From assembly GCA_031213475.1 (NCBI GenBank), contig JARUPZ010000026.1, positions 8,987,824-9,051,823 on the forward strand: a stretch of DNA of 64,000 bases, written 5' to 3'. Shown here one piece after another: positions 22,315-34,900 of this stretch; position 1 is the first letter of the stretch; the number at the start of each line of letters is the position of its first letter. The DNA is from Nereocystis luetkeana. Taxonomy: Eukaryota; Sar; Phaeophyceae; Laminariales; Laminariaceae. The notes beneath the pieces are model-generated. The model was not told the origin of the DNA. It saw nothing but the letters and a program-made list of their open reading frames with translations, and did not search any database. The translations under genes and the position numbers were made by a program.

Positions 22315-22800
22315 TTAACGGCGGGCACGTTGAAGTTAGCGTGTTAACGTTGAAGTTGAAGTTGAAGTTATGGTGTTACCGTTGGGGTGCTATATTTGAG
22401 GAGGTGTTAACGTTGAAGCTATGAAGAGTGCTAACGTTGACGCTAGGGTGTTGGCGTTGGAGTTGGGGTGCTACCGTTGAAGTTAGCTTGTTAACGTTGG
22501 AGTTGGGGTGTTGGCGTTGGAGTTAGCGTGTTATATTTGGTCTTCGGGCGATAACGTTGAACTTAGCGTGATACCGTTGAAAATTAGGGTGCTAGAGTTA
22601 ACGTTGAGGATATCATAGTGCTAACGTTGAAGTTAGGGTGTTACCGCTGACGCTAGGGTGCTCACGTTGAAGTTACTCGACGTCCAAGTCAGAATGATAC
22701 CGTTAAAGTTAGGGTGTTGATGTTGAGGTCAGGTTGCCAACGTTGACGTTCGGGTGCTAACGTTGAAGTTAGAGATAACGGTAACATTGCATTTACAGAG
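22315..22800. repeat. GTTGAAGTTAGGGTGTTAAC-type minisatellite
   Basis: Irregular units of 20-30 bp with the core TAACGTTGAAGTTAGGGTG, about 20 copies. Confidence 0.85.
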
Positions 22801-23279
22801 TTTCCGTTGAAGCGGTTATCGAATTTTCAAATTCTACAGTAGAGTTGACCCTCTCTCTGTCCACGACCGGCCACTCGAACCCGAGGGTGACGCTCCCGTT
22901 ATCGGTGGAGTTGAAGTTAGACTACGTGTTGCGGGCCAACGTTGAGCTTTGAGGTCAGAGCTAACCTTGAAGTTATAGCGACAACGCCGAAGCTAGAGGT
23001 AAACCATCGAAGCGCCAAAACACGGCAACGAAACATATCCACGCGCCTACGAAGGGGATTGACAACAAAATCCTCGAAAGCGCAAAACACACAATAACAG
23101 CGACAACACCACCACCAACGACAACACCAGTTGAAGAACAACATCACAAAAAACAACAGCGTGAACACCACCAACAAGAACAGCCACGGTAATGACATAA
23201 TTTCCGCGACAATAACAGAGTCAACGCCATCTCCACCGCCGCCAACACCGGCAAAACCGCCACCACCACCACCGCGGAC

Positions 23280-23311
<32 letters not shown>

Positions 23312-25024
23312 AACAGAAGTCCTCGCACGCACCTAAGGGACTGCGAAACGTACAGCGCTCCCGAGATGGCCCTGCCGAATGCCGTCGAAAACAAGCCAGC
23401 CACCATCAGCCCGTGGACGATGCATCTTTCATAGCTCCGAGGTCTGCCACAATACAACCCAGCGACCAGAGGGGGACGGCAAGAACAAAAAAATGTAACG
23501 TCATGCCCCAGAACTGCATAGGAGCGTGACAACGTACTCGGGGTTAAAGTTGGCTCAGTATTGCAGTGGGGAACATGGATAAGCGCAGGGATGGATATGT
23601 GTGTGTTCCAGGGGGTATTACCACAAGGAGTACACCCCCCGAACCCCCCACCGCACTGTATAGGCATGAGTGTATCCCCTACCGCACTGTGGTGGTATGC
23701 CTCTCTTCCCTACCGCACGGTAGAGGCATTACTGCACCCCTCCCCCTCCCTCCCGAAGGTGGGATACCTTGAGGAGCAAGACCGTTTCAGTTCGCACATC
23801 GTTTTTGAGCGCTATAGATTTTACTATTATTCTCTTGACAATGATACGAGTGCTAAAGTCGTACCAGGTACGTTATACTTTTGTTCGAATAAAAAAGCAC
23901 CTTGTTCGGTATAGCTTGTTCGGTATTCGCAACCTTTGCCGTTCCGGAAAATCGAGCGCGGAAAAACGATCACAATATCCCTCTGCCGTGCGGATTCAGC
24001 AATAGTTACGGTATTCCACCCAGTGGTTCAGGATCACCGTGTATGATATAACGACATATCTATAACCCAAGCCGTAAGCTCAATAGGTCAATCAGACGCG
24101 ATCAGTCATTGCTGAGCGTTAGCAGCATATCTACTTTTCGGATAATCGTAACCCCAAGAGGCCAGTCAGACCCGATCAACCGTTAGATTAGCCTTACATG
24201 CTACTACAGTACTCGTTTTTTCCCGTGCACAAACAGTGTGGTTCAACCATAGCGTCGAAAAAGTGGCGAAACTCTACCGAAATTTGAGGTTATTTTTCAA
24301 GCCCGCATTATGCAAGAGAGGGTGCCGGCCAGCCGTGTGTGGGTGCGATACGTGAGGGCGCGTCTACTCTGTGTTTTGATCAAAGACCAACGTGTCGTCA
24401 GCTACCACCATCGATCGAAACTGATTTTTTTTTGACCCGATAGCCCGCGATAATACGGTTTCAGCACACAGGTCGATTGCACACTGTTCTTGTAAAGTTC
24501 TGAGGCTTCAACCCCCACATGAGGGGCACCTTACCGAATCACATGGTTTATAAGATAACAGACACCCCCCCCTGGGACAAAGTTCTTGCACGACTTTCTC
24601 CAAAACTAGAGGGCCACGCACGAAGAAAGCACTGTCTTTGAAAACATTTCGTCGAGAGCTCTTCTCGTAAACGAATGACCCGATGTTTCCACCCTCTCCG
24701 CTGTCGAGAAAATCATCTTGGAAACTCATCCGAGGGTGTATGCTATCTTATCACCCTAGGGTGGTAACGTACGTACCTGCACTACGAGTATACCTTACCC
24801 TATCACCGACTGTGAGAAAAATGGCACGCCAAGTAGCCGACACACGACCCCGTCGCCCATGTACCTCACGAACAAAATTCAGGGATCTCGGGTGAGAGCT
24901 TGTATGTTGTATCTCTCTAGGATTGAAGAATCGGCACGTGCTGGAAGTCTAGAAAGAAAACTACGTTTAATGCGAAGAACACACGTACATGACGCCAACC
25001 AGCGGAGCGGGTCACGAACTTTTT

Positions 25025-25155
25025 GAAATATCACGGGTCGGTTCGGGTCGGGTCCGGGTCAGGAGGTTGTCATTCTCACGGATCGGGTCCGGTCATCGCT
25101 ACCCGACCCGACCAAACGCGACCCGGCAGGTTTGACCCGATCCGTGATCAGCCCT
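25025..25155. repeat. GACCC-type hAT-like fragment
   Basis: Inverted GGGTCGGG / CCCGACCC blocks around 25035-25140, ending ATCAGCCCTG. The left terminus is missing or diverged. Confidence 0.45.
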
Positions 25156-25733
25156 GGATGCATTGAACAACTACAGTAGTATCTCCTGAGTCGGAGAGCC
25201 CCGAATGGTTTAGTCAGTGCCAAGGCTTTGGGCTCCGAGGCGCAGCTCCCAATCGCAACCCCTGCCGTATGACACGGGTGTATCACACGGGTTGATAACA
25301 TAACACACCCCTCCCTGGGGCGAATTTCCGTTACGAGTGTCTCCGACACTCGGGGGGTACATATGACGCAAACGGCGGCGTTGGGGAACATGTCGTCCAG
25401 ATCTTCCAATAGACACATATTTCGTCGTATTCATTTACTCCCCGTTGTCGAGAAAACCATCCTGGTAATTCCTACGAGGCGGTGTGCTATTTTATCCCCC
25501 TAGTGTGATACGGCACCAATCCGTTCCGAAATTTAAGGAACGGAGTGGCAAACTATTAATGCAAAAACCATCCTAATATTTAGCGGCCGAGCGATACCTG
25601 GTATTATACCGTAGCGCCGCGCTGGACCAAAGACTTTAAAGAAGAAAGCTCAACTTTTTGATTTTGGTAGAACATAAGGACTATCCGTAGTTTAATAAAT
25701 AGAAGGGGGGAGGGGGGGGGGGGGGGGGGGGGG

Positions 25734-25968
25734 CGTACTCATTTGTTGCTTGCCTTAGTCATTTGACCATTGACCCATTCCTTTCGAGACGGAGCACCGT
25801 TCCTACTCCGAAGAGAGACACCTCCAACAAATGGGCGCTCAATACGTTGTTTCCATACACTACATAGAAACTTTTTGCTAATCTTATCCCCTTCCTGTTT
25901 GGCCACCTGTGGCCACCATCTATCTCCTAGGATAGAGATCGTTTTTTCGCTGCTATCTATTAATAGTG
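25734..25968 (+). repeat. Dispersed repeat family B
   Basis: GTACTCATTTGTTGCTTGCC to CTATCTATTAATAGTG, preceded by a long G run. It has TATTAATA where other copies have TA (25958-25965). A second 5' fragment follows at 25994-26045. Confidence 0.7.
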
Positions 25969-27288
25969 TGTCAAGCTCCTCCATATTCGTCTGTACTCAT
26001 TTGTTGCTCGCCTTAGCCATTTGACCATTGACCACGTATCCCTGTAGAGGGGGGCGCTTCAGAAAAATAAGTCATGTGATTCCCAGCTAGTCCACTGACT
26101 ATTAATAGGGAATTTTCCTTGCGCGTTCCTTGGATAAGATACTTCGAGTATTAATAACATACCTCTCAACTTTCTTGCTACAAACGCAGAGATGGACAAT
26201 TGTCGGGATTGGCCCTTTTACCCACAGTACGAGGGTCGGATATAGAGTATACCTTGGTAGACTTTAGCCCAGCTTCGACAAAATGGTTGAAGTGCTCTGC
26301 GTTTTTTTTTGTTTTTTTTTTAATCCCATTCACCATCTTCGCTTTTTTTCTCTCCCTCCTATACAATAAGCCGTGACTCAGATCCGGGTCTTTACCCGTA
26401 GCCCCTGCACCAAAGATGTACCAGGTAAGGAGGAAGCACTTTTACCCCTGACAGACAGCAACTTTGCCTTGGCATGCCTTTCACTGACACCAAGGTAACA
26501 ACCAGGGTGGATTTTAGAGTGGAACACTCGGGCCTCACCCTTGGCAGCGCACGTTTTGGCTTGCTTGACATGTCTCCTTACATATTTGCCCTGCACAACT
26601 GCGAACCACTTGAAATTAGAGGGGGGGGGGTGTTTGGGAGTAGCTCTGAGGTGAAGTTCAATACCACCACAATACAACAGCCGACGGCTTGGAGTAGTAG
26701 GGAGCTAGCTAGCTTCCTGAAGGTATAGCTCTCACAACAGGTGGCAGGATACAACTCGTGTTAATAGCACATACGACCTGTACCCCGTACCAAGGTACGT
26801 ACAAAGCAGTACGTAAAATTACGATAGAAGGTGGCATGCAACACACCGGTCTATGCCCTACAAGCAACGTGTAGACTACTCGGACGTACGAGGTACGAGT
26901 AGAGTAGAGAAATACCCTCATCACCAGGCAACTCTCACAGGTGGTACAGAATGACACATTTCGTACATAGACGACCTGTACCAGGAACAGCAGTGCCACG
27001 CCGATCTCGGACCCACGTATACCCGAGTCATTCAGTAACTCAATCTCTACCTGCTTAGCTCAGCACGGAACTAATGAATGACAAAAGTGTCAGCGCGCCA
27101 GCAGCCCGCCTCGATCATGACTTGACACAAAAGTGGCGTGATCTGTGACAGCTCAGCCAGGTTCACCTCGTTTATGTATGCCCCGCTGTCATGACAGCAA
27201 CAATTTAGACCGCTTTTTTCCAGCTGCAGTAGCAGCCAATAACAACAATAACAACAGCACAACGAGATCCTCGCAGCCCATCTCTTAC

Positions 27289-27797
27289 CCAGCGTGTCTC
27301 GCGTACTCCTGGTCCAAGTGGATGGGGTTGTTGTCTCCAGCGTGGGTCGCAAACGCAGCTACAGCGTCGGGTCCAAACACGTGAGAGATCGAAAGAAATT
27401 GTCCAGGCAAGGGGGAGTCAGCTCCGGCTCTCCTCGCCTCCAGCAGCGAACCGGTCACGACAAACCTCTCCCGTTCGTCGACGCCACTGCCTTCGCGTGT
27501 GCCCGGGCCACTCAAGAACCGACGCGCACCACCGAAAAGAAGATCACGCGATGGGGAGGTTGGGGAGACGTGTGGTGTCCAACTTGATGGCGGTGGCGGG
27601 GGTGTAGTCGAGCCGTGAGAACGACGTCGTACTTCAAGGTGTTGGGGGGAGCTGTAAGCACGAATAGATCTGGAAATTATAGGGCGCTCTCTTGGGTTGT
27701 TGCTGCCGCAAGCCATCGAGGGAATTGCGCGCTTGCACCCATGCACAGCGCTTGGCCATTGTTTTCGTAGCACCCATGTCCCGGCAGCAATGCGCAT
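27289..27797 (-). CDS. MaoC-like (hot-dog) dehydratase, first exon, mitochondrial presequence
   Basis: The ATG is at 27797 (MRIAAGTWVLRKQW). The first 55 residues are rich in Arg, Lys, Ser and Ala with one acid, and contain SIRAYSS, a typical mitochondrial cleavage context. After a Pro/Ser-rich linker comes LPGQFLSISHVFGPDAVAAF and then THAGDNNPIHLDQEYA. The last is the MaoC/(R)-hydratase signature, whose Asp and His (GDxNPIH) are the catalytic pair. Family members dehydrate 3-hydroxyacyl thioesters; a mitochondrial one would suit type II fatty acid synthesis (inference). The exon ends at GG|GTAAGA, phase 2, directly after the motif, so the rest of the hot-dog fold must lie in later exons. 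One possible continuation from an acceptor near 27197 is open for about 40 codons but has no family match. Confidence 0.65.
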
Positions 27798-28253
27798 CCC
27801 TCCAAGTAGCTGCCGCACTCCTGTGTTGTCTCCAGGGCCTTGTTACAGTAGTATGGCCTTGTGGTAGAACTGTAAGTGGGTTTCAGCACAATTTAGCGGC
27901 GGTGTAGAGTAGGGGGCTGGAAGAAGAGCACCTCTTGACAGGTCACGATCTTTGAGATCCTGAATCCATCACCCACGTCCTCAGTTACCGTAGCTCGGCC
28001 GTTAAGAGAGGTTTTACAGGCACTGCATAGCACGTATCCAACCCAGGAAATTTGAGCTAGATCCTCGTGGAATATACGGGTCCCACACGGCACCATGAGC
28101 AAAATCATACAAAACCGATACTACTGCTGTTCTACTACAGATAGTACCACAGTAATACGTAGTAATACATAATAGTGTTCGTACTCGTAGGTCTGTCCTG
28201 AAAGAATGGATCGGAATCGATGATCTGTGCGAGCTAGTCCGAGGTGAATTTTT

Positions 28254-28465
28254 CAGGGTCGTTCGCGGCTCATGACCCGATCCGCGGTTGGGCCAGGAGG
28301 TATTCAAAATGTCACGGGTCGGGTCGGGTCGAGACACCAAGTGTTAAAAATATCACGGGTCGCATCGTGTCAGGTCAAGAGGTTTTCAAATCTCGCGGGT
28401 CGGGTCAGGTCGGGTCAAGAGTTTGGCAAATCTCAAGGGTCGGGTCCGGTTTAGTCCGTTGGAAA
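28254..28465. repeat. GACCC-type hAT-like copy, right end eroded
   Basis: Begins CAGGGTCG and contains several CACGGGTCGGGTCGGGTC blocks with the AAATCTCG spacer. No clear CCCTG end is seen. Confidence 0.45.
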
Positions 28466-28810
28466 CCTAAGGATCGTCTACAACAACTTGACGGGTGTCC
28501 GTCACGGGGCACAGAAACAGAAAGGTATCGTCGACAGACAGACATTTTATTTATTTATTTTTAATTTCACTTTCAAGCTCAACTCGCAGAAGGTTTTACC
28601 CTCAGCGGTCTTCTTCTGGACAAGCGGTGGTCACAGGTGTCGCTTCTCTCCCCCGGTAGGTGCCTTCATTTTTTGTCGCGCATAGGGTTCAGCATTACCA
28701 CTGCTCGTCGATTTTCATCGAATGTACTACTGCTTTAGCTCACTCGCGCTTTCCGCTATTATTAATAATCAATTTTTATGCAAGAAAAAGTCCCTGTACG
28801 AGTATATTTT

Positions 28811-28885
28811 GCACTCGGTGAGACTTGAACCCACGAAATTGATTTCAGTAGGCACGCGGATCACCTACTAAGACACGGGGGACGC
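28811..28885 (-). ncRNA. tRNA-like relic or tRNA-derived repeat
   Basis: On the minus strand GTGGG-TTCAAGT-CTCAC forms a perfect T arm with a B box (GGTTCAAGTC), followed by CGAGTGC. Upstream, TTAGTAGG and CCTACTGA pair as a hairpin. No matching 5' acceptor half (GCACTCG) is present, so it is not a functional cloverleaf. Confidence 0.3.
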
Positions 28886-30155
28886 CGCCTGAACAATATG
28901 CATGTTTTTCTTGTGGCAAAGCTCTAATATTATACGCGCCCCCACCTTGTAGATACAGCGGAGTGCAACTCATTTAAATATAGCTTGCACGTCGGCCTAG
29001 AGACCCAACCCGACCCCAAGTCATCACCAACCACCCTAGCCCTACACGTACGTACTCGCACTGCCAGATACCAGGTACCAGGTATTACATAACCGGATAA
29101 TAAGCGGGGTTCGGGGTCGGCGGGGCTGGCGTTTAAAAGCAAACACGACCACCGGAAAGGCTAGCTTCGACCAATCAGAGGGCAGCGCGGTGTCGTTGTG
29201 CGAGTTTAAATCTGCTATTATTACAGGCGGACCATTCATCATTATTTGTTTCAATTATTGCTGTATGTAGTTGGCCCACACCCAACCCGACCCCGACCAC
29301 CCTAACACTTACCTGGTAGCTATTAATAGTATCACTGCAACCCTTTCGGAGGGTCGAGCTCGGCAGGAGGGGCAGTCGCGCGGCTCCGCGGCGTGTTTTG
29401 GTGGAGTTATTTTTCCAAAAAGAAAAACGGCTGGCGCCTGATTACGTAGACAAATTATTTTAGCCTGACGCGTGTTTGATTATTACATTATTCAGAGGAA
29501 ACCAAAACGCCTCTCTCTCACGCCTCAGTCCCGCTGTTTCAGAGTACACTCGTACCGCTTTGGAGAAGAAGAGCGCTGGGAGGCAACCAAGCAAACCACG
29601 GGAGGGCAGGAGTAGCAAGGTGCAATCTTTACGGGGCGCCCTGGTGGTGTGGTCATGTTTACTCATAAAAGACGTGTACCTCTCCTCCACAAAAATATAA
29701 AGCACTACGAACGAGTAACACAACATAAAAAGCCGAAGCCACGTGGGTCCGGGGAGTCCGGGGGCAGCAGCCGGGCGGGCGGGCGAGGAGTGGTATCGTG
29801 TGAACAGTAGTGGCCCCTCTATAGTGCTTGTATATATGCGCCAGCTAACACTACCGGTACTAAAGCGGTAGCCAGCAGCGGTAACTGGCACTACTACGCA
29901 CACTACGTGCCATACTGGTGAACCCCAAATGTGCCAAGCGATTCCACAGGCACTGTCAGAGCGCGCAACCGACACTATTTTCTACTCAACGGGCACTATA
30001 AAAGGGGCCACTATAATACTGCCCTATACTCCTAGCCTTTGGAACATGCCCACCGCAATGCCTGCCTGCGCACAGTCCCCCTCCCCCCCCTCTCTCTACA
30101 GCAGAGAAGTCCCGAGGCCCCCGTCCTCCACTTTTCAGAGAGCGTGACCGAAACA

Positions 30156-30240
30156 AGCCCCAATCGACTTCAGCCAATATGCACTCCTCCTGCCGCAGCC
30201 CCAATCGACTTCAGCCAATATGTACTCCTCCTGCTGCCAG
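30156..30240. repeat. 41-bp tandem duplication
   Basis: AGCCCCAATCGACTTCAGCC and AATATG(C/T)ACTCCTCCTGC, two copies. Confidence 0.85.
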
Positions 30241-31039
30241 GCTGTTGCTGTGGCCGCTCGTAAGAACTGGAGGCTAATTTCCTTACAAAAAAAAAAAAAA
30301 AAATCGAATTCGACCAAGGGAGCAACGGTGCTTTAGGGTCGGGAGTCATACTGAATCCCATGTAATAGCCACTGGTAGCCTGCGCGCTATGGTAGCGACA
30401 AAATAAGAAACTGAGCCTCGCGTGGTGCCTTCTGCACTCACAACAAAGATACCTGGTGCCTGGTGTTATAGCTACGCACGTGATATCGACCCTTCTACAG
30501 TAGTTTGTGTTGTTCCGTACGTAAGAAAAGCGTTGCACAGAACATATCCAAAAATATAAGCCACAAATCCAAGCCGCACACCATGAAAGGTGCTATCTAT
30601 GTGCGAGGAGGCCGCAGCTGGACCCCTTGGCTGGCCGCCTCCCTCGTATTAACTAATATAATAAAACCAGTATAATGAGGCCAAAAGAGACCTCGACGCG
30701 CCAAAAAAGGACCGGCTGCCTTATGTAGCACCTTTGCACCCCATCGAGACGGAAGGTGAGGCGGACAGCGAGTGCCAGGAAACGATTCCCGATCGACGCC
30801 TCTGCAACTGACTGCTGTACATGCCGTATACGTGAGTAAATGTGCAATATGCATACACGCATCAATAGTATTGCAACACAAAAACCACGACGGCAAACTC
30901 ATGAGTGAAAACAGTCAGCAGGACGGACGGGGGTATAAGCTAATCCCTCCCCCCTCCCCTCCCCTTCCCCCCTCAAGCCAGCACCTGTTCAGGTCATGGT
31001 TGACCCCATACTCTATGGATGCCTCTAATAGCAACACCA

Positions 31040-31180
31040 CCTTGCAAGCAACCCCGCGCAACACCCCCCGCCGCGTGTTTTGGTGACGATTTTCCAAAAC
31101 ACGGTGGCTGGACAAACGGCCGGCCAGGCTCGAGCTCAACCAATCAGACAGCAGCGGTCTTGCACGAGTATTTCTGCAAC
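31040..31180. repeat. Dispersed repeat family C copy
   Basis: CCGCCGCGTGTTTTGGTGAC, GATTTTCCAAAACACGG and AACCAATCAGACAGCAGC. It ends about 50 bp past the stop of the RING gene (reading minus). Confidence 0.55.
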
Positions 31181-31231
31181 GAGATTTTGCGATACGGGCT
31201 TCCACATCCCCTATGATAACAACCCCATCAC

Positions 31232-31985
31232 CTATTCCTCCCGCTCTGCCAGCCTCACTCGAGACACCGCAAATATATCCCTTCGCGCTGGAGCCACACC
31301 GCTGGCCTCGGCAGGCCGATCCGCTCGCAACCCACTCCTATCCCGGGAGCCACCACCCACCGTCCCCTCTAGGGAAGCCGCCCCTACCGCCCCAGCTAAA
31401 AACCCGCTCTCCCCCGCAGCGCCCCCTACCCCCCCGGCCCTCCCCGACGACGCCACCACGGCCACCCGGCGGGGACCGATAGCCCTAGCGGTTGTTGTGG
31501 TGGAGGCATAACCGGCCGGGGGTACACTGGTAGACGCCCCCGCCCTCGCTCCCCCCCCCGCCGCCGCTGCCGCTGACCCAGCGGAGGCGCCTAGCGCCGA
31601 GCCTTCCGCCGACGCCCCCCCGCCCTCCGGCTGCGCCGGCCCAGAAAGCACGATATAGTTGTCGAACGCCGAGCGGCAGACAGGGCACTTGTCCACATGC
31701 CGGAAGCAGTCCGCGCACACGCAGAGATGTCGGCAGGGCAGGAGCACCGTACTCTTCGGGTCCGTGAGGCAGATCACGCACTCCTCGGCTGCCTCCTCGC
31801 CCCCCATCCCCCCCCCCCCCCGACCCCCCAACCGTCGATAACGCCTGCGGCGGGGTGCTGCTCGCGGCACCGATGGTGCTGCTGCTGCCGACGCCCGCGG
31901 TGGCCTGAAGGGAGCCTACCGCGGAGGGGGAGAGGGGGCCCGGGGGTCCCGTCCCGCCGCCCGCCTCGTCGCTTGCGCCGAACAC
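31232..31985 (-). CDS. RING ligase gene, last exon (RING finger, C-terminal tail)
   Basis: Acceptor CTACAG|GTGTTC at 31986/31985. VFGASDEAGGGTG and a Ser/Pro/Ala region are followed by AAEECVICLTD, then LLPCRHLCVCADC and DKCPVCRSAFDNY, a complete C3HC4 RING of the MGRN1 subtype. A tail of about 150 Ala/Gly/Ser/Arg residues ends VRLAEREE. The 754-nt exon is one base too long for the incoming frame; the slip lies in a 14-base G run (31808-31821). With 13 G the exon is 753 nt and reads straight through to the stop. Confidence 0.85.
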
Positions 31986-34900
31986 CTGTAGACACATGAT
32001 GGTCACGGACATAGTGGATATAATACGGCCACAACGGCCACGGACACAGCGGTTATGGATACAACGGTCAAGGACAACAACAGTAACGGTCACCGACACA
32101 ACGGTCACAGACACAACGGTCACGAATACAGCTGCTACGGGCACAACGGTTACGGAGACAACGGTTACGGAGACAACGGTTATGGGAGCTGGGCTACGGA
32201 TACAACGGCCACGGACACAGCTGCTACGGACAACACGGTCACGGGCACAACGGTCAAGGACACAACCGTCACGGTCACAAAAAAAAGGTCGCGGATGCAA
32301 CGTTTTGATGCGTCGAAAACAACACCCACCACAAACCGCACACATGCACGCACACACATCACAACCACACCCACACACCTCCGCATACGAGTAGACGGCC
32401 TCCGGCTCCCCTACCCCCCCCTTCGATATGGCAACGAGGTGCCTCAAGCATTGCGCGGATGGTGCCTGCTGCGGCGGCTGCTGTTCCGATGAAGACGAAG
32501 ACCGCCCCCCTCCTCCTCCTCCTCCGGCGGACCCTCTCTCTTTCAGCTGGACAAGTAAAACCTGCCAACAACAGAGCACCGGGTGTTCACATTGCTGGTT
32601 TCAGGTTTTTCGCAGGAGGGGTCACTCTTTCAGCTGGGCAAGCAAAACCTGTGGACAAAGCCCCGGGTTTTCACAGCGGTGCTGGTTTTAGGCTTTCCGC
32701 AGCAGGGGCTACTATGATACCACGACTAGGGTTTCAAGGCGACGAATTCAGGCTTTTGCAGCAGGGGCTACAACAACGCAAACACAAGCGTGTCGTCTTC
32801 AGAGTCTTGCAGCAGGGCTTACTACCATGGCAAAGTCACCCGCGTTTCACGGCTTTGGCTTCAGGCGTCTGCGGCAGGGGCTACTACTACCATGGCATAA
32901 TCACCGACATTTCACCGAAGCGGCTACAGCCTTCTAAAGCAGGGGCGACTGTTCATATTTAGTAGTATACAACATGACAAAAGCATCGGGGTTTCACCGT
33001 GACGAGTCTAGGGTTCCAAAGGGTCCAGGGTTCTGCAGCACAGGCCATCACTATACCGGCACTTCGATCGGAACCACCCCTTGCAGGGTGGAACGTCGAG
33101 CTGACCCTGGTGTATAGCATCCAGGGGAGTCAGCCGTAGATACGTAGCCTTCACGAGGAATGCACAATCAGAGCAATGCCTTATAGGGGTAGTGCCTGAT
33201 AATCCGAGCAATGCCTTATAGGGGTAGTGCCTGATAATCCGAGCAATGCCTTATAGGGGTAGTGCCTGATAATCCGAGCAATCCCTTATAGGGGTAGTGC
33301 CTTATAATCCGAGCAATGCCTTTTAGGGCTGGTGCTTTATTATTCTCTGAGCTCCTACTCGCAGGAGGAGCCCAATAATCTCACGCGAAAACGATCCCCC
33401 GACGAAGTTTGAAGAACTTTGCTTCCGCAACCCGACCACGCTAACCTTTCAGGCCTCAGACATATTCTATGATTTAGATCTACGGTAGCCTCTCCCCCGC
33501 CGTTGCGAGAGCGTAAGAGCTTTGCACGATCTGTGAAATATGCAGAGTTTTGCACGATCTGTGCAATATGCAGAGCTTTGCGCGATCTGTGCAACATGCA
33601 GAGCTTTGCACGATCTGTGCAATATGCATACAGATCTTACCGTGGAAACGTGCGCTAGATCATTTATGCGGGTCCCACTCGGCAAACATGAAGTACTGCT
33701 GTAGATCGCACAAAAACAAATTGAGACTAGATCTGCCTTGAAGAGAGACTTACGCAGTGACGTGGGAGAAGTCGCTTCTCTGTCCGAGGTGTTCAAATTT
33801 TCTACGGGCGAGTCCTGCCTTAACAGAAAGACTACCACGAGCACTATCCTTACCCGCAAGGATCAGCAGTTCTTCACTTCAGGAGCCACAAAGCGCAACC
33901 ACTTTATACCGTGGGATGTTTCGAGCACGTGCCACCGAGCTATGACATGTGCCACCGACGCATGGCACGTGCCACCGACGCATGCCATGTGGGGTTTTTT
34001 CCTAGGCAGAGGGGATATCACTACCCACGCTTCGGTAGTGCTGCTATATACAGCATGCTAGGAGTACTTGCTGTCAGAATCGTTGCACCCCCCCCCCCTG
34101 TTGGTGTTTACGTTACCCGGTCGGATGAAAACGGGCATGTGGCCTACCATTACGGGCATGACGTTCTTCGACCGGCGAGACGTGCCGCCTGCTGTGGGAC
34201 CCAGGTTGGTTCTTCCACTGTCAGTTGGCGACATTTGCCACGCAAGGTCTTGCATGAACAAGAGGATATTCTTTCGCTATCGTGTACATTGGATCTTTGT
34301 ACTAAAGCGGCCACAAATCTTCGCAGATCTGTCGGTAGTTGGGGTCGGGATTGCCCTCCTCCGTCACCAAGTCATCGCTGACGACAGTTGTCACGATCGT
34401 CGATGTGAGAAGGGATGGTGTCTCGTCTCGTGGTCACCCGCTCTCGGCCCCCCGTGCCGAGCGTCACCGATACTTGGCGTGTCCTACACGCTCCACCCTA
34501 CAAGAAGATGAGCTTGCTGCATACCCAGGTCGAACCTGAGACGCACCCATCCCACATTTATTCCACCGACGTACCAGGAGCATCGGATGACCCCGGCCTG
34601 CTAGGCTCAGACAATCCCGTTCCCGTACCGATATCAATTTGGCCTGCGATCAACTGCTGGGTCACTGTTAGACAGTGGCTTTCGTCAAACAAGGCGATGC
34701 GTCCAAGGGCTATCCCATCGCCAGAACGATGACCAGTTCGGCCTGTGACCAGCTGCTGGATCAACGTCAGACAGTGGCCTTCGCCCAGCAAGGTGATGTG
34801 TCCATGAGCTACCATATAGGCCGAACGATGACCAGTTCGGCGATCCAGCAGCTGGTCAAACTGATACCAGCACGGCCACGGTGTCATCTAAGCCTCACAC

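Larger units (their letters stand above)
19666..27288. other. Gene-poor repeat region
   Basis: Contains an ACCGACCGAAAA-rich block (20050-20280) with a CGGTTGC-TTG-GCAACCG hairpin, family B fragments, the GTTGAAG minisatellite, an ACA-rich stretch (23270-23320), a diverged direct repeat pair (24530-24770 and 25270-25510), and family I (26440-26610). No supported gene. Confidence 0.55.
27798..31231. other. Intergenic repeat region
   Basis: Between the MaoC exon and the RING gene: an AGATC-type fragment, a GACCC element, the tRNA-like relic, two family C pieces, a 41-bp duplication and a 17-base A run. Nothing coding is supported. Confidence 0.55.

Noticed and set aside
29460..29975. 171-codon open frame on the minus strand
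   Set aside because: Overlaps repeats and has no recognisable motif or splice partners.
33166..33340. Regular 35-bp repeat considered as a CRISPR array
   Set aside because: Units are contiguous tandem copies with no unique spacers, in eukaryotic DNA.
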